Of a stretch of 64,000 nucleotides of DNA, positions 26,635 through 35,336 are shown piece by piece. Under the pieces are notes generated by a model. The model did no database searches and had not been told where the DNA came from. It worked only from the letters and a program-made list of their open reading frames with translations. Origin of the DNA: Arthrobacter_M sp030063245 (GTDB taxonomy: Bacteria > Actinomycetota > Actinomycetes > Actinomycetales > Micrococcaceae); the NCBI RefSeq assembly GCF_051131705.1, contig NZ_CP180316.1, forward strand, positions 2,170,001-2,234,000, in the 5' to 3' direction. How positions within the stretch are numbered: position 1 is the first letter of the stretch; each line of letters starts with the position of its first letter. A program made the translations under genes and the position numbers.

Positions 26635-27640
26635 TCAGGCGCAGGGAAACCATTGGGCGGCGGCGTTGGCGCGGGCGCGGTAGGCGCTGAAGCGGCGGCG
26701 GACCGCGGCGATGGCCTCGGCCAGCGGGAAGATCTCGGAGGTGATGAGCTGGTCGGTGTCGTCGGCGCTGACGGGGTGCCAGTAGACGCCGTCGGCGGTG
26801 ACGGTCACTTCGGGGATGAGCGATTCGATGGCCAGCTCCAGTCCGGCGGTGGCCTTGCCGCGGTGGGCGAGGGCGCGGATGACCTGGTCAACGGGTGCGA
26901 TGCCGAGCGAGTCGAGGAAGGCGTGGAAGGGTTGGAGTTCGTGGGCCTGCCCGGCGGGAAGGGTCGCGGCGACCCTGACCCGGAACCCCTCGTCCTGCGC
27001 TATCCGGATGCCGGCCACGGCCCGCTGCCACGATCCGGTCCCGCGGTGGCTGTCGTGGTCGTCGGGGGTGGCGGAGTCGAGGCTGATCTGCAGCACGAGC
27101 CGTGTTGCGGTCCTTCCGGCGCAGGCGTTCGAGCCGGTTCCCGCGGAAGAGCATCCCGTTGGTCAGCAGCGTGGGCGGCAGCGCGTTCGTGCATGCCGCC
27201 ACGAGGTCGTCGAGGTCCGGCAGCAGGAACGGTTCCCCGGCGGTGATCAGCAGCTCGCTGACCCCGGCCTGCACGGCCTCGCCGGCCAGCCGGCGCACAC
27301 GGTCGATGCCCAGGGCCCGCCGCGCGGTCTGCGGGGAGGAGCGGGCGTAGCAGTAGTCGCAGGCCAGGTTGCAGTCAAAGTTGGTATACATCCACAACCG
27401 GGTCCCGGGCATCTGCCCGGGAGCCAGCCCGACGAGCGGGTCCGGGGCACGGCCGCGGCGGATGATGGCGGCCCCGTCCCGGACCGCCAGGAGTTCGTTG
27501 CCTGTCCGGGCACACCATGCGGCCACCGTCTCCGCCAGCGGGCCCGGGTCCCCGGGTCCCAGCGGCACGGCCACGGTGGCGCCGTCGGCCACGGCGGCGG
27601 TGCGTTCAACCAGATCCAGGATGATAACGTGGTCTACCAT
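26635..27640 (-). pseudogene. Radical SAM protein, frameshifted
   Basis: The ATG at 27640 overlaps the end of the PhnD-like gene. The radical SAM cluster motif is CNLACDYCYARSSP (CxxxCxxC) at about residue 90, preceded by RLWMYTNFD, and followed by LLITAGEPFLLPDL and LLTNGML. A one-base change near 27100 moves the rest (VLQISLDSATPDDHD, VTVTADGVYWHPVS) to another frame. About 335 residues when joined. A 4Fe-4S/SAM enzyme of unknown substrate; the first 70 residues are an extra domain. Could be intact if the shift is a sequencing error. Confidence 0.75.
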
Positions 27641-28426
27641 CGGGAGCCGATCTGCTGCTCGCGCACCGCCTCGAACAGCGATGCGTAGCCCTCCAGCCGG
27701 GGGCCACCCATCGGCGCAGGCCTTCCATTTCGAGGATGGGCCGGTGCGCCGGGTTGTCCCAGTCCATCCCGAGCAGGTGCTCGACCCAAGGCGTGGCCCG
27801 CTCCTCGGAGAGGGCGGGCAGGGCGGTGAAGTTGCAGTGGCTGTAGGTCGGGGATTCCCAGAACAGCTCCAGGGCCCCGGCCTCAGCTCATCGCGTCCGA
27901 TTGCCTCCCAGGTGTTGATGCCGATCGCGGCGGCGTCGGCCCTGTCATCGAGGACGGCGCGCAGGGCATCGAGTTCGCTGCGGCCGGTGTCGCCGTGTTT
28001 GCCGACGTCGCTGTCGATCCGCAGGAAGTCCACCTCGCCGGGCGCGAGTCCGGCGCGGGTCAGGAAGTGGACGGGCAGGATCGCGGCCTGCGCCGAATCG
28101 CGGGACCCCAGCGCCAGCCGCCGGCCCGTCAGATCCTCCAGGCCGCCCAGCCCGCTGCCGGCACGGGCCACGAACATTGTCCGGAACACGGTGTCGGTGT
28201 CCCGCATGGCCAGCGCCCGGCAGGCGCCCTTGGTCTGCGCGACGGTGCGTACCCAGGCCAGGTTGGTGTTCCAGGCCAGGTCAATGGTGCCCTGAAGCAG
28301 TGCGTCCACCTGGCGCCCGTAGTTGGAGAAGAGCACGAAATCCATCTCGGCTGGGCTGCCGGCGAAGTAGTCGCGGATTCCCTCCCAGATGGTGACCACG
28401 TTGGGAGTGTAAGCGACCGAACCCAC
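27634..28426 (-). pseudogene. PhnD-like periplasmic binding protein, frameshifted
   Basis: GSVAYTPNVVTIWEGIRDYF, DFVLFSNYGRQVDALLQGTIDLAWNTNLAWV and LGSRDSAQAAILPVHFL are typical of phosphate/phosphonate-type binding proteins. There is no signal peptide, so it may be cytoplasmic or its start is lost; GTG 28426 is the first usable codon, but PLI just before it looks like continuing protein. A base is missing in the G/C run near 27876; the remainder (WESPTYSHCNFTALPAL, WVEHLLGMDWDNPAHRPIL) follows in another frame to the stop at 27634. Confidence 0.7.
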
Positions 28427-29591
28427 GATCAGCGGGGCGATGATGCCGGGACCTGCGCCGGGGCGGACGGCTGGCTCTCAACAGGGGCTGTCCGGTGATG
28501 GCTTTGCCGTAGAAGTCGTAGAGCACGTCGGCGGTGGGGGCCATGACGTGTCCGGCCCGGGCGTCGCGGAAGTACCGATCGATCTGCAGATGCTCCGAGA
28601 ACGCCGCTCCGCCGCAGACGCGCATCGCGGACTCGGTGGTGCGCAGAGCCGCGTCGTTGGCCGCAGCCTTGACGCCGAGCACGTGCAGCATGGTGTCCTC
28701 GCGCGGTTCGACAAGCCGGCCGGCGCCCTGGGTGAGGTAGGCCGCGGTGCAGGCCAGCTCGATCGACATCCGGGCCAGCCGGGCCCGGATAGTCGGCAGC
28801 GCGGACAGACTCTCGTTCAGATGTTCCAGCCGGGCGGCGCTGGCGTGCCGGACCGCGGCGTCCACCGCGGCACGGGACAATCCGACCGACACGGCCGCGT
28901 TGCCCAGGTTGAACCACGGCAACACTGTCTGGAGCATCAGGTCCAACCCGGCACCGGCCGCACCGACGCGGTAGCTCTCGGGCACCTCGACGTCGAAGGT
29001 CATCGGGGAGGAGGCGTTGCCGCGCAACCCCATGCCGCGCCATCTCCCGGCCACCTCGACGCCGGGGGTGGACGCCGGGACCGCGAACAGATCAACGCCG
29101 TCGGCATCCGCCGTCAGCGTCGAGACGATATGGACGTCGGCGTGACCGGCCGAGGTCACCCAGCTCTTGGCGGCGTTCAGCCGCACCCCCGCACCGTTGA
29201 GCCCTGCCCGCGACACGGGCGCCCAGAAGTGCGACCTGGATCCGGCCTCCGAGAACGCCAGCGATCCGAGGAACCTGCCGCCGGCCAGATCGGCCACCAG
29301 GTCCGGCAGTCCCGGCGGTGGTCCGGCCGCCACCGCCATCGCGGCACTGACGTGCATCAGATAGATCATCGCCGTCGACCCGCAGATCCCGGCCAGGGCA
29401 CCCAGGACCTCGACCAGTTCGTGCGGTCCGCCGCCGAGACCACCTGCCTCCACCGGCAGCGTCAGGCCGAGCAGACCGGACTCCCGCAGGGCTGCGACGG
29501 CTTCCTCGGGGAACCGGGCATCGGCGTCGACGTCGCGGGCATGCTCCCCGGCAATGGCGAGTACCGGATCAAGCCGTGCGGTTAGATTCAT
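28281..29591 (-). CDS. Acyl-CoA dehydrogenase-like flavoprotein
   Basis: Open for 436 residues, but the family part is residues 1-370, ending near GKAITGQPLL at about 28485; the last 65 residues run antiframe through the PhnD-like gene and look artificial, so a frameshift near 28480 is likely. Features: PVEAGGLGG, STAMIYLMH, SLAFSEAGSRSHFW, NAAKSWVTSAGHADV and RVCGGAAFSEHLQIDRYFRDARAGHVMAP match the FAD/acyl-CoA dehydrogenase fold. Catalytic base not assigned. Related FMN-dependent enzymes act as monooxygenases, which would fit the DoxX and binding-protein context. Confidence 0.75.
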   Translation of the reverse strand: MNLTARLDPVLAIAGEHARDVDADARFPEEAVAALRESGLLGLTLPVEAGGLGGGPHELVEVLGALAGICGSTAMIYLMHVSAAMAVAAGPPPGLPDLVADLAGGRFLGSLAFSEAGSRSHFWAPVSRAGLNGAGVRLNAAKSWVTSAGHADVHIVSTLTADADGVDLFAVPASTPGVEVAGRWRGMGLRGNASSPMTFDVEVPESYRVGAAGAGLDLMLQTVLPWFNLGNAAVSVGLSRAAVDAAVRHASAARLEHLNESLSALPTIRARLARMSIELACTAAYLTQGAGRLVEPREDTMLHVLGVKAAANDAALRTTESAMRVCGGAAFSEHLQIDRYFRDARAGHVMAPTADVLYDFYGKAITGQPLLRASRPPRRRSRHHRPADRGFGRLHSQRGHHLGGNPRLLRRQPSRDGFRALLQLRAPGGRTASGHH

Positions 29592-29970
29592 CGTGGGTCT
29601 TCCTGTCTGTGGGCGTGGAGAGGGGACGCGGTGTCAGTCCGACGGCGAGCAGTCCGAGCCCCAGCCCGCCCATCAACGCCAGGGTGGAGCCATCCCCGCC
29701 GAGCCAGTTGACCGTCTGGCCGGCCTGCAGGAGCTGAATCACCGCGGCCGCCACGAACGCCGTACCGGCCACAATCACCAGTACGCGCCGGCGCAGCACC
29801 CCACCGAGCACCGCGAGGACCCCCAACGCCACGATCACGATCAGGGCCGCACCGCGGACATGGATAAAGTCCACCGCCGCCGGTCCGCCGGTGGAGAAGG
29901 CGAACAGGGAGCCCAGCAGTGCGGCCACACCAAGGACCAGCGCGGGAAGATCGAAGCGCCGCCCGCTCAT
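29569..29970 (-). CDS. Four-helix membrane protein of unknown function
   Basis: 133 residues from ATG 29970, which overlaps the DoxX stop as ATGA. Four hydrophobic segments (LPALVLGVAALLGSLFAF, GAALIVIVALGVLAVLGGVL, VLVIVAGTAFVAAAVIQLL, STLALMGGLGLGLLAVGL). Its 3' end overlaps the acyl-CoA dehydrogenase start by 23 bp, so the three genes are translated together. An in-frame upstream extension inside doxX is rejected. No family recognised. Confidence 0.7.
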   Translation of the reverse strand: MSGRRFDLPALVLGVAALLGSLFAFSTGGPAAVDFIHVRGAALIVIVALGVLAVLGGVLRRRVLVIVAGTAFVAAAVIQLLQAGQTVNWLGGDGSTLALMGGLGLGLLAVGLTPRPLSTPTDRKTHDESNRTA

Positions 29971-30521
29971 GAGAGCCTCACAAGGAGCGCCTCGAGGCGT
30001 CCGGTGGATTTCTGCCAGCCGGGGCGCAGGACACCGTCGACCCCGAAGCTGCGCCCGGCGGCGGTGGCGAACACGGCGATGTGCGCCAGGATCATCAGAT
30101 AGTAGGACCAGTGCCATTCATTGGGTGCGTTCAAGACAGACAGAGTGATCGCCAGCGACTGGGCCAACCCGACCACCGCCCAAAACCGGGTGGCAAGCCC
30201 GATCAGCAGGAACGCACCGAGGCCGGCCTCGATGAACAGCGTCATCCACCCGAAAAAGGGAAAATTCGGCAGCACCACGTGTTCAACAAACCATGCATAG
30301 GGCTGGAATACCGGGCGCTCGACCGCGAAACGAGTGAAAAAATACAATCCGTTGTTCGCGTGCTCACCAAAGTCTGGTGGCACCTTCCACGCAACGTTCT
30401 GAATCCACAGCAGCGCCACACCAATCCGCAACACGGCGACACCCCCACGGGCCAGCCGTGAGTCCCCGCCCGCCTCAACGGGGGCAGGCGTTCCAGCAGC
30501 CATCACCTGAGCCTTTCCCAT
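29967..30521 (-). CDS. DoxX-family membrane protein
   Basis: 184 residues from ATG 30521. Starts at 30530 and 30503 are also possible; the last has AAAGG at good distance. Four helices, with AVLRIGVALLWIQNVAWKVPPDFG, LYFFTRFAVERPVF, FFGWMTLFIEAGLGAFLLIGLATRFWA and WHWSYYLMILAHIAVFATAAG, as in DoxX/DoxD proteins linked to thiosulfate:quinone oxidoreductase or membrane redox complexes. First gene of the cargo operon; a 278-bp gap upstream likely holds its promoter. Confidence 0.8.
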   Translation of the reverse strand: MGKAQVMAAGTPAPVEAGGDSRLARGGVAVLRIGVALLWIQNVAWKVPPDFGEHANNGLYFFTRFAVERPVFQPYAWFVEHVVLPNFPFFGWMTLFIEAGLGAFLLIGLATRFWAVVGLAQSLAITLSVLNAPNEWHWSYYLMILAHIAVFATAAGRSFGVDGVLRPGWQKSTGRLEALLVRLS

Positions 30522-30799
30522 GGCTCCCATTAAGGACCCGCGGCCGGGGACGCGCAACACTAAAGTCCTTACATATCCCGAACGGCCTCCATTACATACG
30601 GCAGTCAGGGTGCCGGTGCATATGGGCGTACGGCGCCCAGATCGACCAGGGGTCGGGGAACCAAGGCGCGGCAAACTGTGCGCTAAGCCGTTTGAGAGTG
30701 TCGGATAACGGCCAGTTTTGAGACGACCCGCGCCCAGGCGGCGCGCCGACACCAAACGGTCCACAACCCACCTCACAACAGGTCGGCGAATACCGATGG

Positions 30800-31265
30800 T
30801 TGGCCACCCAACACTTCGATCTCATCGGCTACACCCCGTCTCCACCAATGAACAAGACGCCCAAGTCCAACGAGACGCCCTCAAAACGGCCGGCTGCGGC
30901 CGGATCTTCGAAGACAAAATCTCCAGCCGCGCCACCGCCCGCCCAGGGCTCGCCGAAGCCCTCGACCATCTCCGTCCAACAGACACCCTGTGCGTGTGGA
31001 AATTGGACCGCCTCGGCCGGTCAGTGAAAGAAGTCCTCACCATCGCCGATAGCCTCCACGACCAAGGAGTCGGCCTGCAGATTCTCACTGGCACCCTCAC
31101 CGGAACCTACAACCCGACCGAAGAAGGGAAATTATTCTTCGTCATGATGGGCGCGTTCGCCGAACTCGAGCGCGACATGATCCACCAACGAACCATGGCC
31201 GGCCTCGCAGCAGCCCGGGCCCAAGGCCGCACCGGCGGGCGCCCAACAGTCATGGATACCCTCTC
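30800..31265 (+). pseudogene. Tn3-type serine resolvase, frameshifted and 3'-truncated
   Basis: DLIGYT at the beginning is one frame away from VSTNEQDAQVQRDALKTAGC; one base (near 30836) is missing from the usual GYxRVSTxEQ motif holding the catalytic Ser. The rest of the catalytic domain is clear: FEDKISSRATARPGL, LCVWKLDRLGRSVKEVL, GKLFFVMMGAFAELERDMI, ARAQGRTGGRPTVMD. The C-terminal HTH is lost, and the frame runs into the right terminal repeat. Confidence 0.85.
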
Positions 31266-31310
31266 AGCCGCCGGGGCCAGACCCCCGAGCCGTGCCACCG
31301 GGACAGAATC

Positions 31311-31348
31311 CTTAGCGCCAACCACTGTTCCGCCGCAGGTCAGACCCC
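31311..31348 (-). repeat. Right terminal inverted repeat of the Tn3-type element (38 bp)
   Basis: Read on the minus strand it runs from GGGGTCTGAC to GGCGCTAAG, exactly 38 bases, the length and GGGG...TAAG ends typical of Tn3-family repeats. Confidence 0.85.
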
Positions 31349-31442
31349 TCATTGGAGTACCGCCCCATTGGAGCAGTAGAGGACGGGTGGAACGTTCCTG
31401 AGCACCCTAACCGGAAGTTTGTATCCGCAGGCAACCGCGGCC

Positions 31443-31520
31443 ATGAGTAAGCGCCGCCGGGAGCTGGCGCCGGAAGTCCGTGACGCGTTCACCGACTTCA
31501 GCAAGGCCGCCCTGACCCGG
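31443..31520 (+). pseudogene. Possible carboxymuconolactone decarboxylase-family remnant
   Basis: MSKRRRELAPEVRDAF followed by TDFSKAAL resembles the first 25 residues of AhpD/CMD-like proteins. The similarity ends at 31520, where a 48-bp-period duplication begins. The catalytic CxxC region is absent. Confidence 0.45.
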
Positions 31521-31594
31521 CTGCCGTCGTCGTCCGTGGTTTGCTCTTCCGACGACCGCCTCACCCGGCTGCCGCCGTCGTCCGTGGTTTGCTC
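31513..31594. repeat. Direct repeat at the end of the molybdenum enzyme gene
   Basis: 34 bp at 31513-31546 and 31561-31594 differ at two positions (period 48). The second copy touches the stop codon of the oxidoreductase at 31593. Confidence 0.8.
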
Positions 31595-33383
31595 AAATGG
31601 ACTGACGGTATCCGAAGAACTCGTGGTCGTTGTTGTAGCCGCCCTGACCGCCGCCGACCTCGGAGAAATGCTCAACGAATTCGATGCCCTTGATCCATTT
31701 GACCAGTTTGAAACCGAGCTCCACTTCATTGCGCAGCCGCAGCGGGGCCCCGTGGCCATAGGGAAGCGGCTCGTCGTTCATGTCATAGGCCAGCATTGTC
31801 AGCCGATAGGCCATCTGCCCGATCGGCTGCGCATCGTAGTAGATGCCCTTGTCGGGCCCCTCGGCGAAGGAATAGAAGATGACCCACTTTGCCTCCGGCT
31901 TGGGCCTGGCCACCTCGAGAATGGTCTGCATGGAGACGCCGCCCCATTTCGCCACGCCGGACCAGCCCTGGATACAGAAGTGCTGGGTGATCTGTTCGTG
32001 ATGGGGGAGGGCGCGCAGCTGCTCAAGGTCCAGTTCCACCGGGTTGTCCACCAGGCCGTTGATCCGCAGCCGGTAGTTGGTGAAATTTCCGGCCCGCAGT
32101 TCTTTGTATTCCTCGGTTTCCGGAAACTTGCCGTTGTGCCAGAAGTACGGGGAAATGTCCTTCTCGGTGTACTGGCCGGGTTTGGCATCAATATGCTCGA
32201 AGAGCCGCTGCGCCGGCCCGATCAGCGCGTAGCCCACCTTCTGGACCGTGCGCGGATGGCGGTAGGTCAAGGGAGTGGCGGCGACCCAGGTAACGATCAC
32301 GACCAGCATGGAAACGGCGAAGATTCCGAATCCGAGCCAGGATTCGTTGTCCGCGCTGGCGTACATATGGTTGAGGTTCCGCAGCGCCCCGGTGGTCACC
32401 ACCAATGTCACATGCACCACGATAAACAGGACGAACCAGCACAGAACCAGGAAATGCAGGGAACGGGCCGCCTGGATGCTGAACAAGGAGCTGATCCGGC
32501 GGAACCGGGTGGAGAGCGCCGGGGACATGCCCAATCCCGTTACCAAGGCCGCGGGGGCGGCGATAAAGACGGTGAGGAAATACGCGAGGAGCTGCAGACT
32601 GTTGTAGTTGACCCAGCCGGATTCTGCGGGCCAGTCCAGCGAGAGGTACTGGGTAGCCACGGAGATGGAGTTGGGAATGACGTCCCAGCTCATCGGGACC
32701 AGCCGCATCCATTGACCGGTGCTGAAAATCAGGACGAAAAAGACAATGCCGTTCAGCAGCCAGAGGGTATCGATACCAAGGTGCCACCACCGTGCCAGAC
32801 CGATCGAGTGGCGCCGGCCGGGCAGGCCCACCCCGTCCGGCAGCGTGATTGAATCCTGTTTCGCGGTGTACAGGGGATCCGGCGGGACGCGTTTCTGCAT
32901 GCGGAACCAGTCCTTGCCGGGGGTCGAGTTCCTGGTCCAGTAGAACCTCGGGTGATCGGCCATGATGGTCACCCCGGAGCGGATGAGGAAGGTCATCAGG
33001 AACAGGTTCAGGAAATGTTGCCAGCCCAGCCACGCCGGAAACCCTACCGGTGCATTATCGGGAAGCCGGGACATTCCCGGGTAGCGTTGCATAAAGGCCT
33101 GTACACCCGGCAGTTCCCGGAGGCCTTTGGCGACCGCGACTCCAACGACCAGCAGCAGCAGCCCAATAGGAATTAACCAGAGCAGATTGAACCATTTATT
33201 GCTTCCCAGCCGTATGCGCGGAGCGACACCGTACTGCGGTGCAATGCCGCCCGCCCAGCCCGCGTCAACGGTATGGCCTTCCTTTTTAACCAACTCGGTC
33301 CGAAAGCTCGTGCGGACCCGTGTTGGGGCGTCGGTGGCAGAAACCGCAGTGGGAATTTCGTGCTCTTCACCTGTGGGGTCCAT
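31593..33383 (-). CDS. Cytochrome b-type membrane domain fused to a sulfite-oxidase-like molybdopterin domain
   Basis: 596 residues from ATG 33383 (MDPTGEEHEIPT); the longer start at 33482 overlaps pdf. Residues 60-400 have about five or six membrane helices with His residues suited to haem (WLGWQHFLNLFLMTFLIR, RWWHLGIDTLWLLNGIVFF, SLHFLVLCWFVLFIVVHVTLV). Residues 430-590 are the oxidoreductase molybdopterin domain, with QHFCIQGWSGVAKWGGV containing the molybdenum-ligand Cys and PLPYGHGAPLRL the end of the pocket. It probably oxidises or reduces a small S or N compound with electron transfer through the membrane. The usual second dimerisation domain is absent. Confidence 0.87.
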   Translation of the reverse strand: MDPTGEEHEIPTAVSATDAPTRVRTSFRTELVKKEGHTVDAGWAGGIAPQYGVAPRIRLGSNKWFNLLWLIPIGLLLLVVGVAVAKGLRELPGVQAFMQRYPGMSRLPDNAPVGFPAWLGWQHFLNLFLMTFLIRSGVTIMADHPRFYWTRNSTPGKDWFRMQKRVPPDPLYTAKQDSITLPDGVGLPGRRHSIGLARWWHLGIDTLWLLNGIVFFVLIFSTGQWMRLVPMSWDVIPNSISVATQYLSLDWPAESGWVNYNSLQLLAYFLTVFIAAPAALVTGLGMSPALSTRFRRISSLFSIQAARSLHFLVLCWFVLFIVVHVTLVVTTGALRNLNHMYASADNESWLGFGIFAVSMLVVIVTWVAATPLTYRHPRTVQKVGYALIGPAQRLFEHIDAKPGQYTEKDISPYFWHNGKFPETEEYKELRAGNFTNYRLRINGLVDNPVELDLEQLRALPHHEQITQHFCIQGWSGVAKWGGVSMQTILEVARPKPEAKWVIFYSFAEGPDKGIYYDAQPIGQMAYRLTMLAYDMNDEPLPYGHGAPLRLRNEVELGFKLVKWIKGIEFVEHFSEVGGGQGGYNNDHEFFGYRQSI

Positions 33384-33423
33384 GTTGCGGAGCCTAGCAG
33401 CGGGCCAGTGTCCCGACCGGCAT

Positions 33424-34053
33424 TTAGAACCCGAGGCCCTGCCGGGCGAGAGCGATGCCGGGGCCGGCCCAGCGCCGACCATATTCCACGTCGTCGGACA
33501 GCGACCGGGTCAGCGCCTTGTCGATGTACAGCGTCCCGCACAGATGGTCGGTCTCGTGTTGCGCGATGCGTGCCGGCCACCCGCTAAAGTCCTCGCTCTG
33601 ACGAGCCCCGGTAACGTCGTCGTACTGCAGCCGCACCCGCAGCGGACGTTCGACGACGGCCTGCCAGCCGCGCATGGAGAGGCAGCCTTCAAAAAACGAC
33701 GCCGATTCCGTACCCAGCGCCTCGTAGCGCGGGTTGATCAGCGCGCGGAATTCCAGTGCCGACCGCTGCCGCTGCGCTGCGACAGCCTCCGGCATCTCAT
33801 ACAGATCCTCCACGACCGCCAGCTGCAGTGGGAGGCCAATTTGCGGGGCGGCCAGGCCGACCCCCGGTGCATCGTACATGGTGCGGCGCATCAGCTCGAT
33901 CAGCGCCACGAGCTCGGCCGAGCTGAGCTGCCCATCGAAGGGCAGCGCCGGACTCCGAAGCACCGGATGGCCCGCCTGAACGATCGTCGGAAGCTCCCCG
34001 GATTCCAAAAATCCTGCCACTAATTCCTGGATTCCGGCGCTGGTGAGGTTCAT
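33424..34053 (-). CDS. def: Peptide deformylase
   Basis: 209 residues. All three motifs are present: GVGLAAPQIG (I), EGCLSMRG (II, metal Cys) and QHETDHLCG (III, HExxH). It removes the formyl group from nascent N-terminal methionine, using a metal ion. The N-terminal 20 residues are an extension usual in actinobacterial type I/III forms. The Met in CLSMRG replaces the common Ser/Gly. It lies 40 bp from the molybdopterin gene on the same strand; divergent from 34204. Confidence 0.94.
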   Translation of the reverse strand: MNLTSAGIQELVAGFLESGELPTIVQAGHPVLRSPALPFDGQLSSAELVALIELMRRTMYDAPGVGLAAPQIGLPLQLAVVEDLYEMPEAVAAQRQRSALEFRALINPRYEALGTESASFFEGCLSMRGWQAVVERPLRVRLQYDDVTGARQSEDFSGWPARIAQHETDHLCGTLYIDKALTRSLSDDVEYGRRWAGPGIALARQGLGF

Positions 34054-34203
34054 ACGGCAATTCTATGGTGACGTCGCAGAGCCTCCGTGCGCGCCCGGGG
34101 AGCAGCGGCAGACCTGGCGGCGCCGGCAGACCAGCTGCCGGAGCCAGCCAGCCAGACGCCACCGGCCCGCGGCGGGGGACCGGCAGGGGAGTAGCATTTG
34201 GCC

Positions 34204-34599
34204 ATGACGGCGGCCCGGTTTTACGTGTACTTCGTCCGCGGCGCGGCCGGTCTGGATGATGCCGCCGTCACCCTGCCGGATCACGACTTGTATGCCGCTC
34301 ACAAAGATGCCGGTCTGGAGGTAAGAAGCGGAAAGCTGATCTTCACGGTCACGCTCGATGAAACCGATGGCATGGGGACAGCTGCCACCGAGGCTGGCAA
34401 AGACAGCGAATTTGAGAATGATATGTCCCTCTGCACCGCCCGTTTCGACGTGGAAATCAACGATCTCGAGACTGCCCTGGACGAGATACACGCGATCACG
34501 GAGCTACAGGCTGCGCTGCAGGACTGCTCCGGCGGTTTCATCTTTCTGCCCTGGAACGACGGAATCATTGAGCCGTGGGTAGCCGACGACGACTTGTAG
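34204..34599 (+). CDS. Conserved-looking protein of unknown function
   Basis: 131 residues from ATG 34204. Soluble, acidic, rich in beta-like segments (RFYVYFVRGAAGLDD, GKLIFTVTLDETDGM, GGFIFLPWNDGIIEPWV). No catalytic motif or membrane segment. Codon use matches neighbours. It stands alone between divergent def and the DJ-1 gene. Confidence 0.6.
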   Translation: MTAARFYVYFVRGAAGLDDAAVTLPDHDLYAAHKDAGLEVRSGKLIFTVTLDETDGMGTAATEAGKDSEFENDMSLCTARFDVEINDLETALDEIHAITELQAALQDCSGGFIFLPWNDGIIEPWVADDDL

Positions 34600-34673
34600 T
34601 CCGTGCACCCGGACAGCCTTGATCGGGTCCGTGCCCCACGATAGCGTTGGATTCTCGAGCGAACAGCAAGGCG

Positions 34674-34745
34674 ACCGGCGGCACGGCGGATCTGCGGCAC
34701 CGGCGGACCGGCGGCACCGGCGGACCTGCGGCACCGGCGGACCGG
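34674..34745. repeat. Short GC-rich tandem array
   Basis: Five or six imperfect copies of CGGCACCGGCGGAC(C) in 72 bp, directly upstream of the DJ-1/PfpI gene. They are noncoding if the ATG at 34782 is used, and could affect its promoter spacing. Confidence 0.8.
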
Positions 34746-34781
34746 AACGTGTACCGGAAGCAACGAAAGCGAGGAATACTC

Positions 34782-35336
34782 ATGGGCAACGAACTGGCAG
34801 GGAAGAAGATCGCATTTTTGGTGGCGCCCAGCGGGGTGGAGCAGGTCGAGCTCACCCGGCCGTGGCAGGCCGTCCTGGACGCAGGCGGAACCCCGGAGCT
34901 GGTCTCGACCAAACCTGGCGAGGCACAGGCCTTCCACCACGATGTTGAACCGGGGGACACGTTTCCTGTGGACAAAGTGGCGGGGGAGGTCTCCTCCGAG
35001 GACTATGCCGGGCTGGTCCTACCGGGCGGCACCACCAATCCCGACAAGCTGCGGACCGTTCCGGAGGCCGTGGACTTCGTCAAGAGCTTCGTGACCGCCC
35101 GGAGGCCGATTGCCGCGATCTGTCACGGGCCGTGGTCGTTGGTGGAGGCGGCCGTGTTGCCGGGCAAAACTCTGACCAGCTGGCCAAGCCTGCAGACCGA
35201 TATCCGCAACGCCGGCGGCATCTGGGTTGACGAGGAGTCCTTCACCTGCACCGAAAAGGGCTGGACCTTGGTCACCAGCCGCAAACCGGATGACCTCGAC
35301 GCCTTCTCTACCGCCATGGTCAAGGCATTCAGCTGA
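34782..35336 (+). CDS. DJ-1/PfpI-family type 1 glutamine amidotransferase-like protein
   Basis: 184 residues from ATG 34782, with GCGAGGAAT in front; the longer in-frame start reads through the tandem array. KIAFLVAPSGVEQVEL, YAGLVLPGG and IAAICHGPWSLVEA (nucleophile elbow with Cys) are hallmarks of PfpI/YhbO proteins, which act as stress-related glyoxalase/deglycase or peptidase-like enzymes. Predicted cytoplasmic. No operon partner. Confidence 0.9.
   Translation: MGNELAGKKIAFLVAPSGVEQVELTRPWQAVLDAGGTPELVSTKPGEAQAFHHDVEPGDTFPVDKVAGEVSSEDYAGLVLPGGTTNPDKLRTVPEAVDFVKSFVTARRPIAAICHGPWSLVEAAVLPGKTLTSWPSLQTDIRNAGGIWVDEESFTCTEKGWTLVTSRKPDDLDAFSTAMVKAFS

Larger units (their letters stand above)
25636..31353. 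mobile_element. Degenerate Tn3-family transposon with metabolic cargo
   Basis: 5.7 kb bounded by TCATT at 25636-25640 and TCATT at 31349-31353, the 5-bp target duplication expected for Tn3. Inside lie inverted terminal repeats starting GGGGTCTGAC, a 5' fragment of a Tn3 transposase gene at the left and a resolvase remnant at the right. Between them is cargo on the minus strand: glycosyltransferase, radical SAM, PhnD-like, acyl-CoA dehydrogenase-like, membrane protein, DoxX. Transposase is lost beyond about residue 160, so the element cannot move unaided. Some cargo may have entered after the deletion. Confidence 0.8.

Noticed and set aside
28440..29585. 381-codon plus-strand frame opposite the acyl-CoA dehydrogenase gene
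   Set aside because: Gln/Arg/Gly-rich mirror translation with no motifs.
31419..32852. 477-codon plus-strand frame across the molybdopterin gene
   Set aside because: Antisense to a clear membrane/Mo protein; only its first 25 codons resemble a known family and are listed as a remnant.
34665..34745. GC-rich array as a possible CRISPR
   Set aside because: Units of about 14 bp with no spacers; a simple tandem repeat.
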